DNA of 64,000 nucleotides, from assembly GCA_002324875.1 (NCBI GenBank), contig NTJG01000013.1:35720-99719 (forward strand), read 5' to 3'. The stretch is from Lysobacteraceae bacterium NML93-0793 (GTDB lineage: Bacteria > Pseudomonadota > Gammaproteobacteria > Xanthomonadales > Xanthomonadaceae). Of the stretch, positions 1 through 9,158 are shown piece after piece. A program made the position numbers and the translations under genes. The notes under the pieces are model-generated. The model was not told where the DNA came from. It worked only from the letters and a program-made list of their open reading frames with translations, and ran no database searches. The first letter of the stretch is position 1, and every line of letters starts with the position of its first letter.

Positions 1-921
1 GGCCGCGACCGCTTCGCGCAGATGCTCGGATTCCCGCACCGCCTGGTCGAGCGCGCGGCCCGGCAGCAGCCAGACGAATTCCTCGCCGCCGAAGCGCGCG
101 AGGCGACCACGCGCCGCCTCGGCCGACAGCAGCATTTCCCCCAGCGACTGCAGCACGCGGTCGCCCTCGGCGTGACCGTGCAGGTCATTGATCGACTTGA
201 AGTGGTCGATATCCACGATCGCCACCGACAGCGGGTCGCCGAGCGCATGGGCCTGGGTGATCGCCTGATCCAGCGTGCGCGAGAACGCACGGCGATTGGC
301 CAGGCCGGTCAGCGGGTCGGTCAGCGATTGCGCTTCGAGATCCGAATTCTGCTGTTCCAGCTCCCGCTGGTAGTGGAGCAGTTGCTGCTCGTACCAGCCA
401 CGCTCCTCCAGTTGATGCCGCAGCTCCCAGCTCACGCGGTGCAGTTCCATCAGGCGCGACGCCTGCCGCGACAAGGCCTCGAGCGCGGTGCGCTGCTGCG
501 GCGCGAGCTCCCGCGGGCGGTCGTCGAGCACGCAGACCGTGCCCATCGGCTGCCCGTTGGTCGCCCGCATCGGTGCGCCGGCGTAGAAGCGGACGCGCGG
601 TGTATCCGTGACCAGCGGATTGAGGCTGAAACGCGGATCCCGGGACGCATCGGTCACGATCATCGTCTCGGACGGATTCAGAATGGCGTGCGCGCAGAAC
701 GCCACTTCGCGCGAGGTGGAGTCGCCGTCCACGCCGTGTGCGGCCTTGAACCATTGCCGATCACGATCGATGAGCGAGATGACAGCCATCGGGACATCGC
801 AGATCGCCGCCGCGATCGCGACGAGGTCGTCGTAGATCGCCTCGCGCCCGGTGTCGAGAATCCGGTACGCGTCGAGGGTGGCCTGGCGCGCCTCCTCGTC
901 GGCGGGGAGCGGCGCTGGCAT
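1..921 (-). CDS. GAF-GGDEF diguanylate cyclase (C-terminus beyond window)
   Basis: Makes c-di-GMP, probably under control of an N-terminal GAF sensor. The first 307 residues are visible, starting at the ATG complementary to 919-921 (MPAPLPADEEARQ). Residues about 25-160 read as a GAF domain of the type with FKAAHGV and FCAHAIL. A short helical linker (LRHQLEERGWYEQQL) follows, then the GGDEF domain with LTDPLTGLANRR, VDIDHFKSINDLHGH and the active-site loop RFGGEEF, so the catalytic signature is intact. There is no membrane segment, so it should be cytosolic. The reading frame runs off the left edge just after the GGEEF motif, so any further domain such as EAL cannot be judged. Confidence 0.9.
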   Translation of the reverse strand, partial: MPAPLPADEEARQATLDAYRILDTGREAIYDDLVAIAAAICDVPMAVISLIDRDRQWFKAAHGVDGDSTSREVAFCAHAILNPSETMIVTDASRDPRFSLNPLVTDTPRVRFYAGAPMRATNGQPMGTVCVLDDRPRELAPQQRTALEALSRQASRLMELHRVSWELRHQLEERGWYEQQLLHYQRELEQQNSDLEAQSLTDPLTGLANRRAFSRTLDQAITQAHALGDPLSVAIVDIDHFKSINDLHGHAEGDRVLQSLGEMLLSAEAARGRLARFGGEEFVWLLPGRALDQAVRESEHLREAVAA

Positions 922-1057
922 CACGGTCGAGATCTCTGCATCACGCGAAACGGATCGACTGGCATCCGCGGCCTCCTGATGGCATCGCGGCCACGGTAAC
1001 GCACCGTGGCTGGCTGCGGGTACACAGGTGTCCGGTGACGTTCGTTGCGAGTCGGCG

Positions 1058-1087
1058 ATCGGCCATGGCGACGTCGCCATGGCCGAT
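1058..1087. repeat. 30-bp perfect palindrome
   Basis: The left arm ATCGGCCATGGCGAC is followed without a spacer by its exact reverse complement. It sits between the divergent GGDEF gene and the S4-domain gene, about 30 bp before the latter's start. It could be an operator for a dimeric regulator or a cruciform-forming site. No T-run follows, so a terminator is unlikely. Confidence 0.75.
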
Positions 1088-1115
1088 AATGCACGGCCGA
1101 CCCGCGAGAACGCCG

Positions 1116-1337
1116 ATGGCCGAGATCGAATTTCCACTCGAAAGCGAGCACGTGGAACTCAACCAGCTGTTGAAGCTGGTCGGCCTGTGCGACAGCGGCG
1201 GTGCTGGAAAGATGCTGGTGGCCAGCGGGGCGGTCCGGGTCGACGGCGCGGTGGAACTGCGCAAGACCTGCAAGATCCGCGCAGGCCAGACGGTCACGCT
1301 GGGCGAGCATTCGATTCACGTGCGCGCGATGGGCTGA
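1116..1337 (+). CDS. S4-domain RNA-binding protein, YbcJ-like
   Basis: A 73-residue protein, close to the length of E. coli YbcJ (about 70 aa). The sequence MAEIEFPLESEHVELNQLLK leads into the S4 fold, with LCDSGGAGKMLVASGAVRVDG as the RNA-binding core and a short beta end (TVTLGEHSIHVRAMG). The frame is open upstream to 1035, but the residues there run through the 30-bp palindrome and look non-coding, so the internal ATG at 1116 is preferred. The role is inferred from the family: binding structured RNA. Nothing nearby suggests a specific partner. Confidence 0.82.
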   Translation: MAEIEFPLESEHVELNQLLKLVGLCDSGGAGKMLVASGAVRVDGAVELRKTCKIRAGQTVTLGEHSIHVRAMG

Positions 1338-1373
1338 TCCGCACGCGCGCCGCGAATCGGCGTGCGTGCGATC

Positions 1374-1877
1374 TCAGCGCACGCTGTAACCCGAGACTCG
1401 CCAGGTGCGGTCCTCGTCGAGGCGGAAGGACACCAGCTCCCGGATCGGCTGCGGCTGCGCAGCGAACGTGGTCGGAAACGCCACATTGATGTAGATGCCG
1501 GCCGGGACCGACTCGCCGGCCTGGAACTGCGAGCGGCTGACCGCGGGCGCATCGCGCCGCGTCGCGGCGCCGAGCTGGCCGCGGTCGGCGGCGAGCTGGC
1601 GGATGAAGGTGTCGCGATCGACCGCCGACTTCATCGTCTGCGATGCGCCGTCCCAGACCTCGCCGGCGCGGTCGGCGTCGATCATCTGCAGCACCTGCTG
1701 AGCCGCCGCGCCCATCTCGGCGTTCTGGCGCTCGACCTGGGCCTGCTGTTCCGGCGTGAGCGGCGTCTGCGCGGCAGCAGCCGCCGGTGCAGGGGCCGGC
1801 GTCGGCTGCTGGGCGACGGCGGTGGAAGCGACGGCGGCCAGCAACGCGACCGACATCGGGATGCGGAGGGACTTCAT
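1374..1877 (-). CDS. Secreted DUF4019-like protein
   Basis: A 167-residue exported protein. It starts with a signal peptide (MKSLRIPMSVALLAAVASTAVAQQ), then a Pro/Ala-rich linker (residues about 25-42). The C-terminal domain of about 120 residues carries the pattern of DUF4019 proteins: a helix MIDADRAGEVWDGAS, the segment FIRQLAADRGQLG, and a final sheet VSFRLDEDRTWRVSGYSVR. Longer upstream frames contain Cys/Arg-rich sequence typical of a non-coding shadow. AGGAG about 12 bp before the ATG supports the start at 1877. The function of the family is unknown. Confidence 0.8.
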   Translation of the reverse strand: MKSLRIPMSVALLAAVASTAVAQQPTPAPAPAAAAAQTPLTPEQQAQVERQNAEMGAAAQQVLQMIDADRAGEVWDGASQTMKSAVDRDTFIRQLAADRGQLGAATRRDAPAVSRSQFQAGESVPAGIYINVAFPTTFAAQPQPIRELVSFRLDEDRTWRVSGYSVR

Positions 1878-2056
1878 ACGGACAACACTCCTGCTGCGAC
1901 AATGAGGGCACCGAGTGTACGCGGCGGCGGACCGTGGGCAAGCGAGGCCGCCGGGGGACCGGGACCGGCATCCTGCCCCGCGCGCCGCGGTATTCTCGGC
2001 CGCATGAGCCGCCGCCTTCGACCCGCACACCGCGCAGTTCCGCACGAGGACGCGAC

Positions 2057-2614
2057 ATGAGCATCGCGCTGGTGGCAGCCGGCGTCGCCGCCCTGCTCCT
2101 GGGTTGGGCCGTGATGGTCTTCAACCGACTGGTCACGCGGCGCAACCAGGTGCGGACCGCCTGGGCCGACGTCGACGTGCAACTGATGCGGCGTCACGAT
2201 CTGGTGCCGGCCCTGGCGCGCGCCGTGTCGGCCTATGCCGACCACGAACGCGGCACGCTGGAGGCCGTGACCTCCCTGCGCGATCGCGCCCACGGGCTGC
2301 ACGAACCGGCCGCGCTCGCGGCGATCGAACCCGCGCTATCCGCCGGGATCGGACGGTTGTTGGCCCTGCGGGAGGCCTACCCCGACCTCGCGGCGAGTGC
2401 GAACTTCCTGCAGTTGCAGCGCGATCTGGTCGAGGTCGAAGCCAACCTGCAGTACGCGCGCCGCTTCTACAACGGCGCGGTGCGCGACCTCAACGACACG
2501 GTGCAACGCGTGCCCGATCTCGTGGTGGCCCGCATCGCCGGCATCGGGCCGGCACCGTTCTTCGAGGCCGAACCCGGCGAACGGGCGGCCGTGCCGGTGC
2601 ACCTCGCCGAGTGA
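2057..2614 (+). CDS. lemA: LemA family protein
   Basis: A 185-residue membrane-anchored coiled protein. One N-terminal membrane helix (residues about 3-22) is followed by the family hallmark NQVRTAWADVDVQLMRRHDL and the second signature LQRDLVEVEANLQYARRFYN. The rest is predicted helical bundle facing the periplasm or outside. The ATG at 2057 is chosen because the sequence before it, open for about 90 codons, overlaps the neighbouring gene's promoter and is Arg-rich. LemA proteins often accompany a TPM-domain protein; none lies next to it here. The role is not established. Confidence 0.88.
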   Translation: MSIALVAAGVAALLLGWAVMVFNRLVTRRNQVRTAWADVDVQLMRRHDLVPALARAVSAYADHERGTLEAVTSLRDRAHGLHEPAALAAIEPALSAGIGRLLALREAYPDLAASANFLQLQRDLVEVEANLQYARRFYNGAVRDLNDTVQRVPDLVVARIAGIGPAPFFEAEPGERAAVPVHLAE

Positions 2615-3033
2615 GCCTGGCGGCCGCTCGCACCGCTTGCCGCTGACTGCAACACCCGCCGCGCACGTGCGACAGAGCGACAGGCCGACAGCGGTGCCCT
2701 ATGCCGCGTGCACTCGGTCCGTCTGCGCGCAGACACGCCGGTGCCTCGGCCCGGATGGCGCCTCCGCCGCGGCTCGGCAGGCCTTCGCACATGCACGGCC
2801 CCGGCGCGAACCCGGCACTGCATGGAGCCAGCCCAGAATCCGGTGAAAGGGGGTCTCGGAACACGTCCGGAAGGCGCTGCGATGCCGCGCCATTCGACCG
2901 TCGGAAGTCGATCCCTCTCGCGGACCACAGGTCGGAAAGCGGCGTCGCCCGGCCGTCCACGCACCGCCGGTGACTCGAGGAGAGCTGCTCTTCCCAATCC
3001 CGAATCCCCAATCCCCAATCCCCAACCCCGAAC
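2615..3033. other. Non-coding stretch after lemA
   Basis: About 420 bp between lemA and the 3' end of soxR. Open frames on both strands give only Arg/Cys-rich or repeat-derived peptides, one including GIGDWGFGIG, which comes from the heptamer repeat at its right end. No gene is supported. Confidence 0.6.
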
Positions 3034-3034
3034 T
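2993..3034. repeat. Heptamer tandem repeat, CCCAATC-type, six units
   Basis: Six adjacent 7-bp units, CCCAATC, CCGAATC, CCCAATC, CCCAATC, CCCAACC and CCGAACT, end at the soxR stop codon. Such runs are frequent in intergenic DNA of xanthomonads and often cause spurious GIGDWG-type protein calls. Confidence 0.85.
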
Positions 3035-3477
3035 CACCGCTCCAGATACGGCGCGCCCGGGCCCCGCGCCGCGGCGATGTCGTCGGGATTGCGCAGCGGG
3101 CATTGCCTGAGCGAGAGGCAGCCGCAGCCGATGCAGCCGTCGAGCTGTTCGCGCAGCGCGCTCAGCTGGGCGATGCGCGCATCGAGTGCGCTGCGCCAGC
3201 GCTGCGACAGGCGGCTCCAGTCCTCACGCGTGGGCGTGCGCGCGTCGGGAAGCGTGTCCAGCGCCGCCCGGATCTCGGCCAAGGGCACGCCCGCGCGCTG
3301 GGCCACACGGATCACCGCGACCCGGCGCAACACATCGCGCCCGTAGCGGCGCTGGTTGCCCGCGTTGCGGCTGCTTCGCAACAGGCCCTGGCGTTCGTAG
3401 AAGTGCAGCGCCGAGACCGCGACACCGCTGCGCGCCGCAAGCTCGCCCACCGAAAGCGCCTCGTCCACCGCCGCCAT
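3034..3477 (-). CDS. soxR: Redox-sensitive transcriptional activator SoxR
   Basis: A MerR-family regulator that senses redox-active compounds through a [2Fe-2S] cluster. The 147-residue sequence has the winged helix ([20 protein letters not shown], then [16 protein letters not shown]), a dimer helix, and the cluster motif [12 protein letters not shown] with Cys 115, 118, 120 and 126 all present. It ends [14 protein letters not shown], as in E. coli SoxR. The ATG at 3477 is chosen; a TTG at 3501 would lie inside the operator. It is divergent from the quinone-reductase-like gene, with a perfect-arm SoxR box between them, so it most likely controls that gene. Confidence 0.96.
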   Translation of the reverse strand: MAAVDEALSVGELAARSGVAVSALHFYERQGLLRSSRNAGNQRRYGRDVLRRVAVIRVAQRAGVPLAEIRAALDTLPDARTPTREDWSRLSQRWRSALDARIAQLSALREQLDGCIGCGCLSLRQCPLRNPDDIAAARGPGAPYLER

Positions 3478-3491
3478 TGCATTCGCCCCGC

Positions 3492-3522
3492 TTGACCTCA
3501 ATCAATGTTGAGGTTCTAACCT
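3492..3522 (+). promoter_or_regulatory. SoxR box within a 19-bp-spacer promoter
   Basis: CCTCAATCAATGTTGAGG (3496-3513) matches the known SoxR operator layout CCTCAA-N6-TTGAGG, and the arms extend one more base on each side. It lies between a -35 TTGACC (3492-3497) and a weak -10 TAACCT (3517-3522) separated by 19 bp, the overlong spacer typical of MerR/SoxR-activated promoters. The promoter faces the oxidoreductase at 3557. Confidence 0.85.
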
Positions 3523-3556
3523 CCGTCGCTCCCGACCGCAAGCCACAGGATTTCCG

Positions 3557-4576
3557 ATGACGCTCGATGCCGCGTCCGCCCCGCCTGCACCGGACGATGC
3601 CGGCGCAGCCGACACCGCGCCGGAGACGATGACGGCCGTCGCCGTGACCCGGAACGGGGACGCTTCGGCCTGGAGCGCGATCGAGACGCCGATTCCGGTG
3701 CCGGGACCGGGCCAGGTGCTGGTGCGCGTGCTGTCGGCCGGTTTCGGCCACTGGGACGTGCTCGAGCGCGAGGGCCGGCTCGGCTCCGCCGGCGCGTCGA
3801 CAGTGCCCTTCGTCGGCGGCTCCGAGGGCGCCGGCACGGTGGTCGAGGTCGGCGCGGACGTCCACCGGTTCCGTGAGGGCGACCGGGTCTGCGGCCTGGT
3901 ATTGGCGCGCCGGCCCGGGCACGGTTTCCATGCCCAGTTCACGCTCGTCGACGCCGATCTCCTGTGGCGGGTGCCGGCCGGGCTTCCGTTGCAGCAGGCC
4001 GCGGCGCTGCCGGTCGACGGCGGGCTGGCGATGCACGCGGTGGACGCCGCGCTGCGGATCGTCCCCGGCGACGCCGTGCTGGTCCTGGGCGCCAGCGGCG
4101 GCATCGGCCACATGGCGCTGCAGTTCGCCCGGCTGCGCGGCGGCCGCGTGCTGGCGGTGGCGTCCCACCGCGACGGACAGGCATTGGCCGAGCGCCTCGG
4201 CGCGGACATGGCGATCGACGGCCGGCGGCACGATCTGGCCGCGGCCCTGCGCATCTTCGCGCCGGAGGGCCTGAACGCAGCGCTGCTGACGGCTGACGTC
4301 CCGCGCATCGCGGAGACCGTCGTGGCCACCCTGCGTCCGGGCGGCCGCATCGCATGGCCGCACGGCGTGCGTCCGCCTCCTATCCGGGCCGACATCGCGG
4401 CCACGGGCTTCGGCGCCCGCGCCGGCGCCGCGCACGTCCACGCCGCGTGCCGTGCGATCGAGCGCGGTCCCTTCCATCTGCATCTGGGCACGCGCCTGCC
4501 GCTGTCGCAGATCGCCGGAGCGGCGCAGGCACTGGCCGGCCACCATCTGGGCCGGATCGTGCTCGACGTGCCCTGA
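3557..4576 (+). CDS. MDR-family NADPH:quinone reductase-like oxidoreductase
   Basis: A 339-residue medium-chain dehydrogenase/reductase of the zinc-free quinone-reductase branch. The GroES-like domain has VPGPGQVLVRVLSAGFGHWD and VPFVGGSEGAGTVVEVGADV. The nucleotide fold carries GASGGIGHMALQFARLRG. The catalytic and structural zinc cysteines of alcohol dehydrogenases are missing. The first 25 residues are a low-complexity Ala/Asp leader. An alternative start is Met25 (MTAVAVTRNG). It sits behind the SoxR-box promoter, which points to induction by redox-cycling quinones or phenazines and to a detoxifying reduction. The substrate is unknown. Confidence 0.88.
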   Translation: MTLDAASAPPAPDDAGAADTAPETMTAVAVTRNGDASAWSAIETPIPVPGPGQVLVRVLSAGFGHWDVLEREGRLGSAGASTVPFVGGSEGAGTVVEVGADVHRFREGDRVCGLVLARRPGHGFHAQFTLVDADLLWRVPAGLPLQQAAALPVDGGLAMHAVDAALRIVPGDAVLVLGASGGIGHMALQFARLRGGRVLAVASHRDGQALAERLGADMAIDGRRHDLAAALRIFAPEGLNAALLTADVPRIAETVVATLRPGGRIAWPHGVRPPPIRADIAATGFGARAGAAHVHAACRAIERGPFHLHLGTRLPLSQIAGAAQALAGHHLGRIVLDVP

Positions 4577-4669
4577 GCCCGACGCGCGGCGGCTGCGCAT
4601 CGCCGACAATACGCATTCACTCTTCCCCCCCACCGCCGCCGCCTCGTCGGCGGTGCAGCAAGGTCCGCC

Positions 4670-6508
4670 ATGCTCCGCTGGTTCGAACGCCGCATCGATC
4701 CCTTCCCGCCCGCCCCGCCGTCGCAGCCGCCGACGACGCTGTTCGCGTTCTGCATGCACTACGTCCGCGGCAGCGGCAAGTGGCTGCTGTTGATGGCGCT
4801 GTTCACGGCATCGATCGCGATCGCCGAGGTGGTGCTCTACGCCTACGTCGGCTCGCTGGTCGACAAGCTCGCCGCGCAGACGCCCGCCACCTTCATGCAG
4901 GTCGAAGGCGGGCGACTGGTCGCGATGGCGGTGCTGGTGCTCGTCGCACTGCCGCTGCTCACGCTGTTGAGCTCGCTGATCATCCACCAGACCCTGCTCG
5001 GCAACTTCCCGATGCGGATCCGCTGGAACGTGCACCGCTATCTGCTGCGGCAGTCGATGGGGTACTTCCAGGAAGAGTTCGCCGGCCGCATCGCCACGAA
5101 GCTGATGCAGACCTCGCTGGCGGTGCGCGAGACGGTGATCAAGCTGCTGGACGTGGGCAACTACGTGCTGGTGTATCTCACCGGCGCGCTGATCGTCGCC
5201 GCGTCCGCCGACTGGCGGATGATGCTGCCCTTCATCGGCTGGGTGCTCGCCTACGCGGCGCTGATGCGCGTGTTCGTGCCGCGTCTGAGCCGGATTTCCG
5301 AACGTCAGGCCGATGCGCGCTCGGTGATGACCGGCCGCATCGTCGACAGCTACACCAACATCGCGACGGTCAAGCTGTTCTCGCATTCGCAGCGCGAGCA
5401 GGCCTACGCGCGCGAGGCGATGGACGGCTTTCTCGACACCGTGCACCGGCAGATGCGCCTGGTGACGATGGTCAACGTCTGCAACTACGTGCTGAACATG
5501 CTGCTGGTGGCGTCGGTCGCGGCGCTGGGTCTGTGGCTGTGGCTGGGCGGCGCGATCAGTACCGGCGCGATCGCGGTCGGCCTGGCGCTGGCCCTGCGCA
5601 TGCTCGGCATGTCGCAGTGGATCATGTGGGAGTTGTCGGCACTGTTCGAGAACATCGGCACGGTGCGCGACGGCATCAACTCGATCTCGCTGGCGCCGAC
5701 GGTCGACGACGACGCCAACGCCGCGCCGCTGCCCGCGATCGCCGGCGACATCCGCTTCGAACACGTCGAATTCCACTACGGCCAGCAGGACCGTCGCCTG
5801 ATCGAGAATCTCGACCTGCACGTGCGGCCGGGCGAGAAGATCGGCCTGGTCGGCCGCTCCGGTGCGGGCAAATCCACGCTGGTGAACCTGCTGCTGCGCT
5901 TCTACGACCGCGAAGCCGGCGTGATCCGCATCGACGGCGTCGACATCGCCACCGTCTCCCAGGATTCATTGCGCGCGCAGATCGGCATGGTCACCCAGGA
6001 CACGTCGCTGCTGCACCGCTCGGTGCGCGAGAACATCCTCTACGGCCGGCCTGACGCCAGTGAGGCCGACATGCTCGACGCGGCGAAGCGGGCCGAGGCC
6101 CACGACTTCATCCTCACCCTCAGCGACGCCAAGGGCCGCACCGGCTACGACGCGCATGTGGGCGAACGCGGGGTCAAGCTGTCGGGCGGCCAGCGCCAGC
6201 GCATCGCGATCGCACGGGTGCTGCTGAAGAACGCGCCGATCCTGGTGCTGGACGAAGCCACCTCGGCGCTCGATTCCGAAGCCGAAGCCGCGATCCAGGA
6301 AAACCTCTACCGCCTGATGGAAGGCAAGACCGTCATCGCGATCGCGCACCGGCTCTCGACGATCGCGGCGATGGACCGGCTGATCGTCATGGACCACGGG
6401 CGCATCGTCGAAGAAGGCACGCACGAGGCGCTGATCGCCGCCGACGGCATCTATGCGCAGCTGTGGCGCCGCCAGTCCGGAGGCTTTCTGCAGGACGACG
6501 CGGACTGA
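4670..6508 (+). CDS. ABC exporter, fused permease-ATPase
   Basis: A 612-residue half-transporter of the lipid/multidrug exporter type. Six membrane helices lie in residues about 38-320 and the nucleotide-binding domain in about 360-600. The ATPase motifs are complete: Walker [10 protein letters not shown] (about 394), signature [13 protein letters not shown] (about 503), Walker [13 protein letters not shown] (about 523) and the switch His in [13 protein letters not shown]. It should act as a homodimer in the inner membrane. Neighbours do not reveal the substrate. Confidence 0.93.
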   Translation: MLRWFERRIDPFPPAPPSQPPTTLFAFCMHYVRGSGKWLLLMALFTASIAIAEVVLYAYVGSLVDKLAAQTPATFMQVEGGRLVAMAVLVLVALPLLTLLSSLIIHQTLLGNFPMRIRWNVHRYLLRQSMGYFQEEFAGRIATKLMQTSLAVRETVIKLLDVGNYVLVYLTGALIVAASADWRMMLPFIGWVLAYAALMRVFVPRLSRISERQADARSVMTGRIVDSYTNIATVKLFSHSQREQAYAREAMDGFLDTVHRQMRLVTMVNVCNYVLNMLLVASVAALGLWLWLGGAISTGAIAVGLALALRMLGMSQWIMWELSALFENIGTVRDGINSISLAPTVDDDANAAPLPAIAGDIRFEHVEFHYGQQDRRLIENLDLHVRPGEKIGLVGRSGAGKSTLVNLLLRFYDREAGVIRIDGVDIATVSQDSLRAQIGMVTQDTSLLHRSVRENILYGRPDASEADMLDAAKRAEAHDFILTLSDAKGRTGYDAHVGERGVKLSGGQRQRIAIARVLLKNAPILVLDEATSALDSEAEAAIQENLYRLMEGKTVIAIAHRLSTIAAMDRLIVMDHGRIVEEGTHEALIAADGIYAQLWRRQSGGFLQDDAD

Positions 6509-6581
6509 GGCACTGCGCAGCACGCCCGCCCTGCGCCCGGGCTGCGCGCACCGGCGACGGCGCGCCCGCGCCGCGTCGGGT

Positions 6582-7907
6582 TCAACGTTCGGTGTCGGGC
6601 TCGACCGGCTCGGCGGTTTCAGCGGTTTCGCCAGTTTCGATCAATGTCTCGTCGCCGGCCGCGGTCTCGTCACTCGGCGGCCGCGGCGGCGCTGCACCGT
6701 TGGCGGCCTCGGCCGCGGATGCCGGCGATGCACGCTCGCGGCGCCGGGTGGGCGTCGGCTCGGTCGGACGCGGGTCGGCGGCGGACTGGGGGTCGACGCC
6801 AGGCACGCCCAGGATGCGCAGACGGCTCGCGATGTCGGCGGCGGCCGTCATCTGGCCGACCAGATCGAACTCCGACAGCGGACTTTCCGACGGGCACTGT
6901 GCATCCGGGAAACCGAACTTGCCGCGCAGCTCCAGTCCGCACGCGGCGAGCTGCTCGACGTCGCGATCGGGCGCGTTGCAGGTGGTGTCGAACGCGCGTA
7001 CGTAGGCATCGCGTCGGTTGACGAAATCCTGGCCGCACTTGCGCATCAGACGCAGCCGGTCGAGATCGTCCTGGGCCGGGTTCACGCCGTCCAGACCGTA
7101 GAGCTTGAGTTCGTCGGGGGTGAGGATGCGCAGGCTGCGGTTGGGCACGGCCATCATCAGATCGGCCACCGCGACCGCCGCGCCGTTGCGCTCCAGGTAG
7201 TCGCGCACGCGCCCGTAGACCGCGCGCAGCTCGCGATTGAGTTCCGCACGCGTGGACGCGCTGGAGCTCATGCGGATGATGCGGTGGATGCCGACGCGGC
7301 CGCCGATCAGCCGCGTGTCACCGCCGGCCAGCACGAACACGCAGGAGCTGTGACAGACCGCGCCGTCGCGCACCCAGATCGTCCAGCGGGACTCTGCGAT
7401 CACGTCGCCGGCGCGGAGCGCCTCTTCGACCATGCCGCCACTGGAATCGATATCGAGCACACGCTTGTTGATCGCCAGTTCGTCGGCGACCACGGCGAGC
7501 CGCTGCATCAGCTGGGTGAATTCCTGGGTGACGCGGCCGCGGAACCGCAGCCGGAACACGCCGCGCTCGGCGCACGTGGACATCGCCTCACGCAAGGCAT
7601 CGCGGTCGAATTCGGTGAGCACCGTGCCGTCGCCGGCGTTCGCATAGTCCAGTTCGCAGCCCAGCGACGCGGTGCCGTCGCTCAGCGTCATCGGGGACCA
7701 GTCCACGGCCTCGAGCCCGGCTTCGGGCAACGCGGCCTCGGGCATGTCCTCGTCGGTCAGAGGCGCCGTACTGACAGCGCCGCCCTCCTCGGGACTCGCC
7801 ACCTCGACCGTCTCCACGGGCGGAGTCGCCGGGTCGGCGGCGGGACGGCATGCGGCGAGCACGGCGCAGGCAAGCAACAGCAGCAGGCGGGGACGCCAGG
7901 ACGACAT
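6582..7907 (-). CDS. ClpP-fold (COG3904-like) lipoprotein
   Basis: A 441-residue predicted lipoprotein: signal ending LAAC with Cys20. The middle (residues about 75-300) resembles periplasmic ClpP/crotonase-fold proteins, with the strand-loop LDIDSSGGMVEEALRAGDVI (151-170), then CHSSCVFVLAGG (185-196) and GGRVGIHRI ending at about 210. The Ser of CHSSC and the downstream His are the likely counterparts of a serine-protease pair, but activity is inferred only. The last 80 residues are a Pro/Thr/Glu-rich disordered tail ending GETAETAEPVEPDTER. Cys pairs (84, 112, 185, 189) suggest periplasmic disulfides. Confidence 0.75.
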   Translation of the reverse strand: MSSWRPRLLLLLACAVLAACRPAADPATPPVETVEVASPEEGGAVSTAPLTDEDMPEAALPEAGLEAVDWSPMTLSDGTASLGCELDYANAGDGTVLTEFDRDALREAMSTCAERGVFRLRFRGRVTQEFTQLMQRLAVVADELAINKRVLDIDSSGGMVEEALRAGDVIAESRWTIWVRDGAVCHSSCVFVLAGGDTRLIGGRVGIHRIIRMSSSASTRAELNRELRAVYGRVRDYLERNGAAVAVADLMMAVPNRSLRILTPDELKLYGLDGVNPAQDDLDRLRLMRKCGQDFVNRRDAYVRAFDTTCNAPDRDVEQLAACGLELRGKFGFPDAQCPSESPLSEFDLVGQMTAAADIASRLRILGVPGVDPQSAADPRPTEPTPTRRRERASPASAAEAANGAAPPRPPSDETAAGDETLIETGETAETAEPVEPDTER

Positions 7908-8039
7908 GGGGACAGCGGACTCCGGAGAAGCGAATGGCCGGTGCGGCTTCGACCGGTTCAGTTTAGGGGCTGGACCCGGATCCGGAAGAACACGGTCTGA
8001 ACACCCGATCGCAGGCGGGCATGGTGTTCCGTCGCGGCA

Positions 8040-9044
8040 TCACAGGTGCTGCAGCAAGGCGGCGTGGAAGTCGTCCGGCGATTCGACCTGCGGCGAGTGG
8101 CCGAGCGCCGGAAATTCCACCAGCTGCGCATCGGGGATCGCCTCCGCCGCGCGGCGTCCGAGCACCGGATAGTCGCCCAGGCGGGCCGCCACCTCGGAGG
8201 CTGCGCGGTTGGCGCCGGGCGCGGTGCGGTCCTTGCCGCCGATCATCAGCAGCGTCGGCACGCGCAGCGCCGGGAGCTCGTGCACCACCGGCTGGGTGAA
8301 CACCATCTCCGAGGTCTGGGCCTGGTTCCACGCAACGATCTCGCCGTCCGGCCCGGCATACATGCCGGCCAGCATGTCGACCCAGCGGTCGTAGCGCGGC
8401 GCCCACCGGCCGTCGTACTACACCCGCTGCTGGTAGGCCTTGATGCTGTCGAACGTGGTCGTGCGCTCGGTCTCGGCCAGCGTGTCGGTACTCGCATAGG
8501 GCACGCCCGCGGCCTGCCAGTCTTCCAGTCCGATTGGATTGACCAGCACCAGCCGAGCCACGTGTTCCGGATACTGCAGCGCGTACCGTGTGGCGAGCAT
8601 GCCGCCCATCGAGTGGCCGATCAGGACGGGCCGCTCGACGCCCAGCGTATCGAGCAGTCCGCGGGTGTTCGCCGCGAGCTGGGCGAACGAGAACTGGTAG
8701 CCGCGCGGCTTGGTCGAGCCGCAGAAGCCGATCTGGTCCGGGGCGACCACGCGCCAGCCCGCCTCCACCAGGACACGGATGGTGTCCTCCCAGGTCGCCG
8801 CGCAGAAATTCTTGCCGTGCAGCAGCACCGCGGTGCGCCCGTTGCCCGCGCCGGTCGGTCGCACGTCCATGTAGGTCATGGACAGGGCCTGCCCCTGCGA
8901 CGTGAGCGCATGGGTCTGGCGCGGATGCGGATAGTCGAAGCCCTGCAGTTCACCGCCGTACGACGGCGACGCCGCGAGCGCGGGCAGGCTGGCGGCACCC
9001 AGCAGGACGGCAGCGACCGAAGCGGCGAAGCCCGATGATGTCAT
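8040..9044 (-). pseudogene. Secreted alpha/beta hydrolase interrupted by an amber codon
   Basis: One continuous frame of 335 codons apart from a TAG at 8420-8418 after residue 208. The N-terminal part has a signal peptide (ending PALAASPS), the oxyanion region VLLHGKNF and the nucleophile elbow GHSMGG with Ser145. The part after the stop resumes in the same frame (YDGRWAPRYDRWVDMLAGMY) and supplies the expected acid (GGKDRTAPG) and catalytic His (ALGHSPQVE). A TAC to TAG change at a conserved-looking Tyr would explain it. Without readthrough the protein lacks two triad residues. A sequencing error is possible. A short independent product from the Met at 8375 is unlikely. Confidence 0.88.
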
Positions 9045-9158
9045 GAGGCGCTCCTGGAGCGGCAGGCCACCGGCGTCGACGCCGGTGGCCGGGTCAGGCC
9101 GGACGGGGCCGGCGGCGATATCGGACGCGGGCGTCGAAGCGCACCGCGTCGCCCACGA

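Noticed and set aside
2699..3103. Peptide with GIGDWGFGIG on the minus strand
   Set aside because: It is the translation of the CCCAATC heptamer repeat; no ribosome binding site or conserved remainder.
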